40,460 nt of DNA, taken from positions 1 to 40,460 of the forward strand of contig CALBKP010000082.1 in the NCBI GenBank assembly GCA_937895825.1, read 5' to 3'. This stretch comes from an uncultured Alistipes sp. (GTDB lineage Bacteria > Bacteroidota > Bacteroidia > Bacteroidales > Rikenellaceae). The translations under genes were made by a program, and so were the position numbers. This document shows, piece after piece, positions 17,463 through 24,937 of the stretch (its first letter is position 1; every line of letters begins with the position of its first letter). The notes under the pieces were generated by a model. The model was not told the DNA's origin and did not search any database. It saw only the letters and a program-made list of their open reading frames with translations.

Positions 17463-18643
17463 CGGCGACGTGATATCTCTCTAATTTTACGGTGAATGAT
17501 AAATACGTTAAATGTGACTATAATAGCCGTAAGTGCAAGGCCAAAGAGTATTGCCGAAATAGGTGTGGCCGAAAATTTAAACCCGGCAATCTCCGATATA
17601 TAGCTCATATACTTACCTTGTAATAGCCATACGACAACAACGCTGAGAGCATAGACCGATAGATTTAGTACAAGGGTCATAAGGTTGTATGGCATGGCAA
17701 CGTACGAAGGCTTGTGACCGATGAGTACAAGATTCTCGAGCTTCGTGATGTTCTTCTGCAATATAAGAAAAATGCTCAGTGTCAATATTATTATCGACAA
17801 GATGCTGAAAATAATACCAATACCTATGATTACCGCAACACTTGCTTTAAGTATGAATAGAGCCTTACTACTCTCAGCAGGCTTATCCTCTGCTGCGTAT
17901 CCATGCTCTTGGAGATAGTTCATTACCTCTGGAGCTCCGGGGTTTTCTACCTCGAGGATTAGGCGTGTAGGTTCACTCTCTTTTGCTGCTGCATAGTGTC
18001 CATTCGCCCATGTCATAAACTCCATGGGGACAAGTATTGTGTTCAGTCTGTCAGAAAATCCAACAACGCGACCAGTGTAGTCATGCCTCATACCATCGCC
18101 GCTAATGCGTATTCCAAGCTCTATACGCTTGATCATATCCTCGGTAATCTGAGGTAACTTCTGTGTTTGGCTAAAGCCGAAGTTGTAGAGGTTTAGGTAG
18201 TTACGCGGAAGGATAATTGGGATAGTTGTGCTGCCAGGCTTAAAGTGCCAATCGCGGCTGGTAACGTCGATAAAACTATCTGGGACAGCCTCGAAGAACA
18301 TCATCGTCGAGAGGCGGCGGCCGTTAAACATGACACTGCCACTGACCTCAAATTGTGATGCGGCAAATTGACCGAGGTCGACGACAAACTCTTGCTGCTT
18401 AAAGTCTGCAATGTCATCGTCGCTAAACGTTGGAGCGCCAATGCCAACACGCTCAACTGGGCGTGTGACAATCATATACTCATTGCCGATAAGTGACTTT
18501 TCACCATCGAGCATAGGTCTTACATCGCTATAGATCTGCACGCCAGCCAATATTACGGCCATGCCTATAAGGTTGGCTACGAAGAATACGGCCAATTCGA
18601 AGATGCTGATATGCTTGCGCAGAAGCTTCCATATTAGTCTCAT
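17459..18643 (-). CDS. ABC transporter permease, MacB/FtsX-like
   Basis: A 394-residue membrane protein with one N-terminal membrane helix (about 16-38), a large extracytoplasmic domain (about 45-255) and three C-terminal helices (about 262-292, 318-342 and 362-388). This is the four-helix layout of the MacB/FtsX/LolC family of mechanotransmission ABC proteins. These do not move substrate through the membrane but drive periplasmic events or release lipoproteins. Overlaps of 4 nt join it to the ATPase upstream and the GNAT gene downstream. The external domain is divergent, so the specific role is unknown. Confidence 0.8.
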   Translation of the reverse strand: MRLIWKLLRKHISIFELAVFFVANLIGMAVILAGVQIYSDVRPMLDGEKSLIGNEYMIVTRPVERVGIGAPTFSDDDIADFKQQEFVVDLGQFAASQFEVSGSVMFNGRRLSTMMFFEAVPDSFIDVTSRDWHFKPGSTTIPIILPRNYLNLYNFGFSQTQKLPQITEDMIKRIELGIRISGDGMRHDYTGRVVGFSDRLNTILVPMEFMTWANGHYAAAKESEPTRLILEVENPGAPEVMNYLQEHGYAAEDKPAESSKALFILKASVAVIIGIGIIFSILSIIILTLSIFLILQKNITKLENLVLIGHKPSYVAMPYNLMTLVLNLSVYALSVVVVWLLQGKYMSYISEIAGFKFSATPISAILFGLALTAIIVTFNVFIIHRKIREISRRR

Positions 18644-19284
18644 AGGCGCAAATATTTATCGTACTCAATATTCATATGCTTGCCAATAGATGTGGCAATG
18701 ATGCCAGCACCCTGGCGCTCAGCCTCGCGCAGGATAATGTCACGCATTATATCGCTATTGCGGTCGTCGAGGTGCGAGATGGGCTCGTCAAGAAGTATGA
18801 AGCTGAAGGGTTGGCACAGGGCTCTGATGAGTGCAACACGCTGCTGCTGGCCGTAGGACATCTTGTCGATACGCGAGTGGAGTTTGTCGCCTATGCCCAA
18901 CTCCTCGAACCATTCAGTGATGGTGTTAAGGGACTGTGTGCGGGTGATATTATTCTTGATCTCTACATTTTCTATTGCAGTAAGCTCGCCAAAGAGCTTG
19001 AGATCTTGAAATAGTATGCTAATGTGCGTCTGTCGTATGTCGCACCAGCGGCTGGTTGAGAAGCGTGCAATGTTTTCGTCGTTGAACAGTATGTCGCCAC
19101 GATAGTCGACTCGCTGACCATAGAGGTAACTGCATAACGATGACTTGCCCGTGCCCGATTCCGCTTCGATAAGGTATCGCTTGCCACGCTCCAACGTAAG
19201 TTCTGTATGCCATACATCAGAACGGAGATCCTCGCGTGTGGCGAAGATCTCAGGTACGACGTTAGATAGTTTGATGTTATTCAC
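18640..19284 (-). CDS. ABC transporter ATP-binding protein
   Basis: A 214-residue ATPase partner of the permease encoded next to it. Walker A is at 42-49 (ESGTGKSS), the Q-loop at about 91-94 (ILFQDLKL), the signature SYGQQQ at 143-148 (a variant of LSGGQ) and Walker B at 163-167 (ILLDEP), followed by the D-loop SHLDD. The length and the neighbouring four-helix permease fit the LolD/MacB-type ATPase group. The start is 13 nt after the DUF4836-like gene. Confidence 0.9.
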   Translation of the reverse strand: MNNIKLSNVVPEIFATREDLRSDVWHTELTLERGKRYLIEAESGTGKSSLCSYLYGQRVDYRGDILFNDENIARFSTSRWCDIRQTHISILFQDLKLFGELTAIENVEIKNNITRTQSLNTITEWFEELGIGDKLHSRIDKMSYGQQQRVALIRALCQPFSFILLDEPISHLDDRNSDIMRDIILREAERQGAGIIATSIGKHMNIEYDKYLRL

Positions 19285-19297
19285 TGTAGATCAGGTA

Positions 19298-20977
19298 TTA
19301 CATGTTTGCAAACAACTCTCGCACGATGATTGGCATAACTATATCGGCAATCTGCTGCAAGGCGTTGGTTTGCTTGTCGTCAAGCACGATGACTAACTCT
19401 CCAGCGGTGGGTGCAGATTGTGACATATATACATAATCACAGATGTCGACAAACTTGTTATAAACATCGGCAGACTCGCTGTCCATGTCGCTAACGAGTG
19501 CCTGGTTAGCAGCAGCGATATAGCTACAATTCATTAGGTTCTCCACGTCAACTACAAGGTATCCGTATGACTCCTCTACATCGTTGAACCACGCTGCCGT
19601 GTCAGCAGACTCGGTGCGTACGACATAGGGTGAGTTGATGCCCGCGTGGAATACATTGTCATCCTGACCGAGGGTGATATTAAAGCCACCAAAGCCCCCA
19701 GAGTAGTGCGTGCTATCCTGACGACGGAGGAAGCTGCCAGCAAACTGACCGAGGTTCGAAATGATGTACTCATCCTTGACATCCACCATGATAGTGGCAG
19801 CAGCGTTCTTCAATCCAGCTCGACCGTAGTAACTTTTATAACTGCCCTCAAGATTCTCAACGGCGATAGTTAGGTCACCATCAATGCTCTTGAAGACATC
19901 GCGCGCAACGGCGATAACCATGTTAATATCATTGGTGTTGTACTCTGATTCGAGGAAATAGCTACTCTGGAGGAAGAGGTCGGCAAACTCGACAAACTTC
20001 TCGCCATTAAGACCGAGGTTTGCAACGATAGGAGCTGTTGCATCGATATAGCTGAGGTGTTTATTATTTACAAGCTTAGTTATATCCTTGGTTGGTAGAG
20101 AATCAGTCTCTGGAGAGTAAGTGTCGATGGTGGCGCGACCTGCGTCGAACGTCAAGGCCACTATGCCGTATGAGTTTTCGTTGGTGTACTGCGCAAAATC
20201 ATCGAACTGAGTAAGGACAGCGTCAATTTCCTCAATCTTACGGGTATAGTAGTATGCGCCATCGGGGTCGGTCTCGATAAGTTTAAGGCTCTCGGCCTTC
20301 TGTTCCTCAAGCTTATCGCGTGTGTTCTCCAATATCTTGCCAAAGTGAACGTAAGTGGCAATGTCAGCATCGCCAAAAAGCGATAGGTCGGTCAATGGAC
20401 GCTGGAGTGCATCGATAAGGACATCGTTCAGTGCCTCGCCATACTCGTTAAAGACAACTGCAAGGCGTGAGGTGTTGTAGCCAAGCATAAAGCCATCGAG
20501 CTCCACAATGCGATCATCGCCGTTACGCTGGATATTTATGGGGAGGCTATTGTTTTTTGTGCCAAGGTATGATAGAAGCTCGATACTCTTATCAACCTTC
20601 TCGATATCTGCAACTTCGATGATAACTACGCCATTATCCTTGGCATCAACATAACCATATGCTGGCTGCTTGATGTTGAGTCCCGATGCGCTAAAGTCTG
20701 TAATGATGGCAGTAGCATGGTCGGCCATTGCCTTATCCTCAATATTGGCAGAGGCCATCGATGCAAGCATCTTACGGTTATTGGCATCAAAGTAGCGGTC
20801 AAAGGCCCCCTTCGTAGCTAACTGCTCAAGGTTGATGTAGCCGAAATATGGCTCGTTGATCTCGGCGCGGCCAGGCTCCTTGTCCTTAGAGCATGGACAG
20901 AAAATCATAAATGCCGCAACTGCAAAAGCAACAATTGCGATAATAACTATCAGAGTGATTGAGCTCTTCTTTTTCAT
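19298..20977 (-). CDS. DUF4836-like membrane-anchored protein
   Basis: A 559-residue protein with a single N-terminal membrane helix (about 7-27) followed by CPCSKDKE; the -1 residue before the cysteine is Phe, so a normal lipobox is absent and a membrane anchor is likelier than a lipoprotein. The rest has repeated alpha/beta stretches (YFGYINLEQLATKGAFD..., YGYLVVDVENLMNCSYI) in which the protein appears as two similar halves. This resembles the DUF4836 family of Bacteroidetes envelope proteins, but I make that match from memory and with limited certainty. No active-site motif is visible. It is the first gene of the ABC operon, so it is probably the envelope partner of the MacB-like permease. 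Confidence 0.6.
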   Translation of the reverse strand: MKKKSSITLIVIIAIVAFAVAAFMIFCPCSKDKEPGRAEINEPYFGYINLEQLATKGAFDRYFDANNRKMLASMASANIEDKAMADHATAIITDFSASGLNIKQPAYGYVDAKDNGVVIIEVADIEKVDKSIELLSYLGTKNNSLPINIQRNGDDRIVELDGFMLGYNTSRLAVVFNEYGEALNDVLIDALQRPLTDLSLFGDADIATYVHFGKILENTRDKLEEQKAESLKLIETDPDGAYYYTRKIEEIDAVLTQFDDFAQYTNENSYGIVALTFDAGRATIDTYSPETDSLPTKDITKLVNNKHLSYIDATAPIVANLGLNGEKFVEFADLFLQSSYFLESEYNTNDINMVIAVARDVFKSIDGDLTIAVENLEGSYKSYYGRAGLKNAAATIMVDVKDEYIISNLGQFAGSFLRRQDSTHYSGGFGGFNITLGQDDNVFHAGINSPYVVRTESADTAAWFNDVEESYGYLVVDVENLMNCSYIAAANQALVSDMDSESADVYNKFVDICDYVYMSQSAPTAGELVIVLDDKQTNALQQIADIVMPIIVRELFANM

Positions 20978-21201
20978 CTCTATATCCTGTTTGTGTTTAT
21001 GTTCGTAAAGTATGAATCGTACTTTGTCGTGGTAAAATTACGTATCGTGAGTACAACGACACAAATATAGAAAATATTTTTCAAATATGGGATAGCTCGC
21101 CTGCTTTTATTACTAATAAGTATCTATACCTATTTGTATTCACGAAAAAAAGATTAAATTTGCACGATTAATATTATTGCGGCAATAACATAAACTTAAA
21201 T
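20978..21201. promoter_or_regulatory. Divergent promoter region
   Basis: Two opposed promoters share this gap. On the minus strand, TATATTTG (plus 21062-21069) gives a leader of about 80 nt for the DUF4836-like gene; that leader contains AAAGTA (21007-21012) and TACTTT (21020-21025) as a small inverted repeat. On the plus strand, TTTG (21133-21136) is followed after 18 nt by TAAATTTG (21155-21162), giving a leader of about 35 nt for cysteate synthase; that leader contains TTATTG-CGG-CAATAA (21174-21188), a short palindrome. Confidence 0.65.
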
Positions 21202-22491
21202 ATGAAAAATTTCAAGCCCACAAACTACACTTTGAAGTGCGTAGCTACTAATCGCGAGTTTAACGATAGTGGCTGGATTTTGGATGATGCAGAGTGCAAA
21301 TCACCGTCGCTCGTGCGTGCTCAGTATGAGAAGAAACAGATCGAGGTTAAGTCTGATGACTACGGATTTTATAAGTTCTGCGACTGGTTGCCCGTGAAGA
21401 GGGTATTGCAGGGATCGTCTGCACCCGTAACATATAAGAGCGAGGCATTGGCTAAGCACTTAGGCTTGGAGAACCTTTGGATCACACTCAATGGATACTG
21501 TCCACAGCGAGGCGTTAAGATGTCTACATGCTCGTTTAAAGAGACTGAGGCATATAGCGTATGTGCTCGTATCGATGAGAACGAGGAGCGCGTATTGGTT
21601 GTAGCTTCGGCTGGTAATACAGCACGCGCCTTCGCTCGTGTATGCTCGGACAATAATATAAAGCTACTTCTTGCTGTTCCAGCGGATAATCTTGATGCTC
21701 TGTGGTTTACTGAGCCTATTAACGACTGCGTTAAGCTAATTGCTTGTGACAAGGGTGGTGACTATTTTGATGCTATCAACCTGTCGAACCTCGCACTTAA
21801 GTCGTCTAAGTTCTATGCCGAGGGTGGTGCAAAGAATATCGCTCGACGTGACGGTATGTCGACGACAGTAATCTCGGCAGTGACTACCATTGGTCGTATT
21901 CCCGATTACTACTTCCAGGCAGTTGGTAGTGGTACGGGTGCTATTGCTGCATGGGAGGCTAATATGCGCTTTGTGGAGGATGGTCGCTTTGGTAACAATC
22001 TTATGCGCTTGATGGTGTCGCAGAACGCACCGTTTGTTCCTATGTACGACGCTTGGCGTGCCGACTCACGCGAGATGTTGGAGTACGATGCAAAGAAGGC
22101 TCGTCGTGATGCAGAGCTTATCGATGCTAAAGTGCTGTCAAATCGCAAGCCACCATATGGCTTGGCTGGCGGCTTATACGATGCGCTCAAGGCAACAAAT
22201 GGTGATATTATGGTTGCTACAAATGCTCAGTCGCGCCGTGCATGCAAGCTCTTCAAGGAGTTGGAGGGTATCGATATTTATCCTGCTCCCGGCGTTGCGT
22301 TGGCTTCGCTGATTAAGATGGTGGAGGCAGGAACAATCGAGAAGGATGCTTGCATTATGCTTAACATCACTGGAGCTGGCGAGGAGGCTGCGAAGAGGAA
22401 TCGCGAGATTTTCTATCTTAAGCCAAGTAAGGTATTCTCGCTTACGCCTAATGTTGACGAGGTAGTAAGTTTCGTAGAGACACTCTTTTAA
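21202..22491 (+). CDS. Cysteate synthase (PLP-dependent)
   Basis: A fold-type II PLP enzyme related to threonine synthase. Cysteate synthase (EC 2.5.1.76) turns O-phospho-L-serine and sulfite into L-cysteate. The Schiff-base lysine is K113 in STCSFKETEA; threonine synthases have SFKDRG here, and the KETEA/KDLEA form is the cysteate-synthase type. A phosphate-binding loop is seen in AVGSGTGAIAAWEA. At 429 residues it is close to the archaeal enzyme. No coenzyme M pathway is expected in Bacteroidales; cysteate here would feed sulfonolipid (capnine/sulfobacin) synthesis, by condensation with a fatty acyl donor. It has its own promoter and is 18 nt from manA. A threonine-synthase-like enzyme of other function remains possible. 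Confidence 0.82.
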   Translation: MKNFKPTNYTLKCVATNREFNDSGWILDDAECKSPSLVRAQYEKKQIEVKSDDYGFYKFCDWLPVKRVLQGSSAPVTYKSEALAKHLGLENLWITLNGYCPQRGVKMSTCSFKETEAYSVCARIDENEERVLVVASAGNTARAFARVCSDNNIKLLLAVPADNLDALWFTEPINDCVKLIACDKGGDYFDAINLSNLALKSSKFYAEGGAKNIARRDGMSTTVISAVTTIGRIPDYYFQAVGSGTGAIAAWEANMRFVEDGRFGNNLMRLMVSQNAPFVPMYDAWRADSREMLEYDAKKARRDAELIDAKVLSNRKPPYGLAGGLYDALKATNGDIMVATNAQSRRACKLFKELEGIDIYPAPGVALASLIKMVEAGTIEKDACIMLNITGAGEEAAKRNREIFYLKPSKVFSLTPNVDEVVSFVETLF

Positions 22492-22509
22492 TCTTAATCA
22501 GTTATAGTT

Positions 22510-23496
22510 ATGCTTTATCCATTAAAGTTTAAACCACGTGTCAAGGAGCGTATCTGGGGTGGCCAGGCAATTCTTAAGAAAAAGGGTAAGACAGTTGCGC
22601 GCCTATCGAAGGATAAGCTCTATGGCGAGAGTTGGGATCTGTCGTCGGTTAAGGGTGATGTGTCGGTAGTGGCAAATGGCTTTCTTAAGGGAAACAATCT
22701 CGAGGAGATTATCGAGGTATATATGGGCGAACTTGTTGGCGAGGAGAACTTCGAGAAGTACGGCTTGGAGTTTCCGCTGCTTGTGAAGTATCTCGATTGC
22801 AACGATAAGCTCTCGGTGCAGGTGCATCCTAACGATGAACTTGCTGAGGAGCGCCACAATAGCTTTGGTAAGACTGAGGCGTGGTATGTGGTTGACTGTA
22901 AGCCAGGTGCTGCAATATACCTCGGCTTCAAGAACTTGGAACTAACGCGTGAGGAGTATATCGCGGCCGTTGCTGAGTCACGCCTCGAGGAGCTATTAAA
23001 TAGAGTGGAAGTTAAGCCAGGTGATGTATTCTTCATCCCTGCAGGCACGGTTCATGCTTTAGGTGCAGGTATCGAGGTTGTGGAGGTACAGCAGACATCC
23101 GATGTAACCTATCGTATCTATGACTGGGATAGGGTAGATGCTTCGGGTAATGGTCGTGAGTTACATACAGCGTTGGCTGTTGATGCCATTGACTTCGAGG
23201 CTGATGCCGAGTTGTTGCATCGTAAATATGAGCTAACGAAGGGTGGCGCAGCTACGGTTATCGAGTCAAGCTACTTCACGATGACGCTGCACGACGTTGA
23301 TGGCGAGAAACTCTTGGATCGTGCATCGCTCGACTCGTTTATAATCTACATTGCACTGAATGGCTCGGCACAGGTCATCGCCGATGGCGTGGAGGAGAGC
23401 CTCGAGGAGGGTGAAGTAATGCTTATCCCAGCCGAGGTTTCGGAGATCGAGATCAATGGCAATGCCAAGCTAATGGAGGTATATATATCAAAGTAG
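22510..23496 (+). CDS. manA: Mannose-6-phosphate isomerase, class I
   Basis: A zinc-dependent cupin enzyme that interconverts mannose 6-phosphate and fructose 6-phosphate, either for mannose use or for GDP-mannose supply to surface glycans. The short (328-residue) Bacillus/Bacteroidetes form is seen. Zinc-ligand motifs are present: SVQVHPND near residue 100, the glutamate of GKTEAWYVVD, and the histidine in PAGTVHALGAGIEVVEVQQ near residue 180, followed by the catalytic-region YRIYDWDR. It begins 18 nt after cysteate synthase and ends 7 nt before the LuxR-type gene, so all three are probably cotranscribed. No functional tie to sulfonolipid synthesis is evident. Confidence 0.93.
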   Translation: MLYPLKFKPRVKERIWGGQAILKKKGKTVARLSKDKLYGESWDLSSVKGDVSVVANGFLKGNNLEEIIEVYMGELVGEENFEKYGLEFPLLVKYLDCNDKLSVQVHPNDELAEERHNSFGKTEAWYVVDCKPGAAIYLGFKNLELTREEYIAAVAESRLEELLNRVEVKPGDVFFIPAGTVHALGAGIEVVEVQQTSDVTYRIYDWDRVDASGNGRELHTALAVDAIDFEADAELLHRKYELTKGGAATVIESSYFTMTLHDVDGEKLLDRASLDSFIIYIALNGSAQVIADGVEESLEEGEVMLIPAEVSEIEINGNAKLMEVYISK

Positions 23497-23503
23497 CGAG
23501 TGT

Positions 23504-24094
23504 ATGATGCCACAGATGGCCATAATATGCGAGAATACGCTGAGCTCGATGGCTCTGCGTAGTCTGCTGTCGGATATGGTGTCAGGAATTGAAGTGGTAT
23601 GTTATAATAGTGTGGAGGAGTTCCGTGTGAGCGGAGCTCCTGTTGCACACTTTTTTGTCTCGGCAAATATTCTGTTTCATAATGCCGAGATGTTCCAACC
23701 ATACATGCGACGTACGATAGTTATTGTCGAGGGTGAGGCCTCGCCGTTTGTGCAGTCTGGATTTCATACGATTGATGCAACTGCATCGGAGCAACACATC
23801 GTACGCTCTATTCTCAAGATTCACAGCATGGGTCACCCCTCGGGGCAGCATCCCAATATACATGGCGAAGCGGAGCAGTCCACGCCACAGCTCCTATCGG
23901 CAAGGGAGCGAGATGTCCTTGCATTAGTGGTTAAGGGGTATATTAACAAGGAGATTGCCGATGCATTGAATATATCATTGGCAACGGTTATTTTCCACCG
24001 CAATAATATCTCCGATAAGCTTCAGACACGATCTATCGGCAGGCTAACAATATATGCCGTACTTAATAATATCGTACAACTATCTGAGATATAG
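23504..24094 (+). CDS. LuxR-type transcriptional regulator with degenerate receiver
   Basis: A 196-residue DNA-binding protein. The C-terminal third (about 131-196) is a clear LuxR/FixJ helix-turn-helix: LSARERDVLALVVKGYINKE, then IADALNISLATVIFHRNNIS. The N-terminal 110 residues follow the alternating beta/alpha layout of a receiver (MAIICENTLSSMALRSLL at the first strand), but the end of the third strand reads HFFVSANIL, with no aspartate to phosphorylate. It is therefore a pseudo-receiver, and control by a histidine kinase is unlikely. The start may be 23504 or the ATG at 23516, which begins the first strand. It lies 7 nt after manA. Confidence 0.82.
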   Translation: MMPQMAIICENTLSSMALRSLLSDMVSGIEVVCYNSVEEFRVSGAPVAHFFVSANILFHNAEMFQPYMRRTIVIVEGEASPFVQSGFHTIDATASEQHIVRSILKIHSMGHPSGQHPNIHGEAEQSTPQLLSARERDVLALVVKGYINKEIADALNISLATVIFHRNNISDKLQTRSIGRLTIYAVLNNIVQLSEI

Positions 24095-24115
24095 CCTTTG
24101 GTCGCGATAGTTTCG

Positions 24116-24838
24116 TTACCAGTCGTTATCGTTTACCGATGTCTCGAAGAGTACGAACATCGAGGTGAAGTTATAATCCAAGAAATCAACCAAGCGATAG
24201 TATCTGTTATCCTCAGCCTTACGAGAGTAAGGATATAGAAGGTTGGCAAAGGGTGCGTATGTCTTCTCCGTTACAAATGAAAGACTATATATTCCCAATG
24301 ACGAGCCTCGTTCGGCCTTATATTGTATTTGCGAAACTGTTACCTTGTAGCGGCCGTCCTTAAACTCATAGCTGATGATGCCCTTCCAGTGTGCCTGTTT
24401 AATGCCCCAAGGTCGTCCGAGGTGGTCACGGATGAAACCGTGCTCGATAATGCCACCTATAATTGTATTTTCTGTCTCGTAGATGACATTTGCCATACGT
24501 TTGCGGGCGGCTATCTTAAGCTCCTTATGTGAAATACTGCTCTTGACAACACGCGACCATACGATGTTACCCTCGCCCATTAGCGTTATGCTCTGCTGAA
24601 TATCTTCACGAAGAAAGTCTATCTCCTGAGAGTGGTCATAGCGTGAGCCATCGCCGAAGTGTGCGCGAAACGCCTTTCGGCCATACTTATTCTGCCACGC
24701 TTTGCGTGTGAGCCACTGACCATCACTATCGGAATATAGAAGGTCATTGTTTATATTCTTGAGCACCTTATAATCCTGAGCATCTGTTGCAAGAGCGCCG
24801 AGGAGTATCATTACAGCGATAAGCAAGCACCGTTTCAT
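24116..24838 (-). CDS. Secreted DUF4468-like protein of unknown function
   Basis: A 240-residue protein with a signal peptide (about 1-20, GALATDAQ) and no lipobox. The middle part, with KGIISYEFKDGRYKVTVSQIQY, resembles the DUF4468 (TBP-like fold) pattern common in secreted Bacteroidetes proteins; this is a pattern match by eye. No catalytic residues are recognisable. It has its own promoter at 24898-24905, so it is not simply the tail of the 24938-28667 operon. It ends only 21 nt from the convergent LuxR-type gene, with no clear terminator between them. Confidence 0.6.
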   Translation of the reverse strand: MKRCLLIAVMILLGALATDAQDYKVLKNINNDLLYSDSDGQWLTRKAWQNKYGRKAFRAHFGDGSRYDHSQEIDFLREDIQQSITLMGEGNIVWSRVVKSSISHKELKIAARKRMANVIYETENTIIGGIIEHGFIRDHLGRPWGIKQAHWKGIISYEFKDGRYKVTVSQIQYKAERGSSLGIYSLSFVTEKTYAPFANLLYPYSRKAEDNRYYRLVDFLDYNFTSMFVLFETSVNDNDW

Positions 24839-24865
24839 CTTTGACAGTGTTTTAATTAAACGAAT

Positions 24866-24898
24866 GTAGGGTATTATGTATCAAGCACAATACCCTAC
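24866..24898. promoter_or_regulatory. Inverted repeat over the start of transcription
   Basis: Perfect 10-bp arms GTAGGGTATT (24866-24875) and AATACCCTAC (24889-24898) with a 13-base spacer. On the minus strand the right arm begins at the last base of the -7 box, so the repeat covers the transcription start of the 24116-24838 gene. It could be an operator, or a 5'-end hairpin in the transcript. Read through from the gene upstream it could also terminate weakly. Confidence 0.55.
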
Positions 24899-24930
24899 AA
24901 AGATAATATTTATTTCCAAACATTACAATA
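24898..24930 (-). promoter_or_regulatory. Promoter of the DUF4468-like gene
   Basis: The minus strand reads TATCTTTG (plus 24898-24905), with TTG exactly 20 nt upstream. The -7 box and spacing are the same as at ruvB. Transcription should begin near 24892, about 50 nt before the ATG at 24838. Confidence 0.72.
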
Positions 24931-24937
24931 TCATCGC

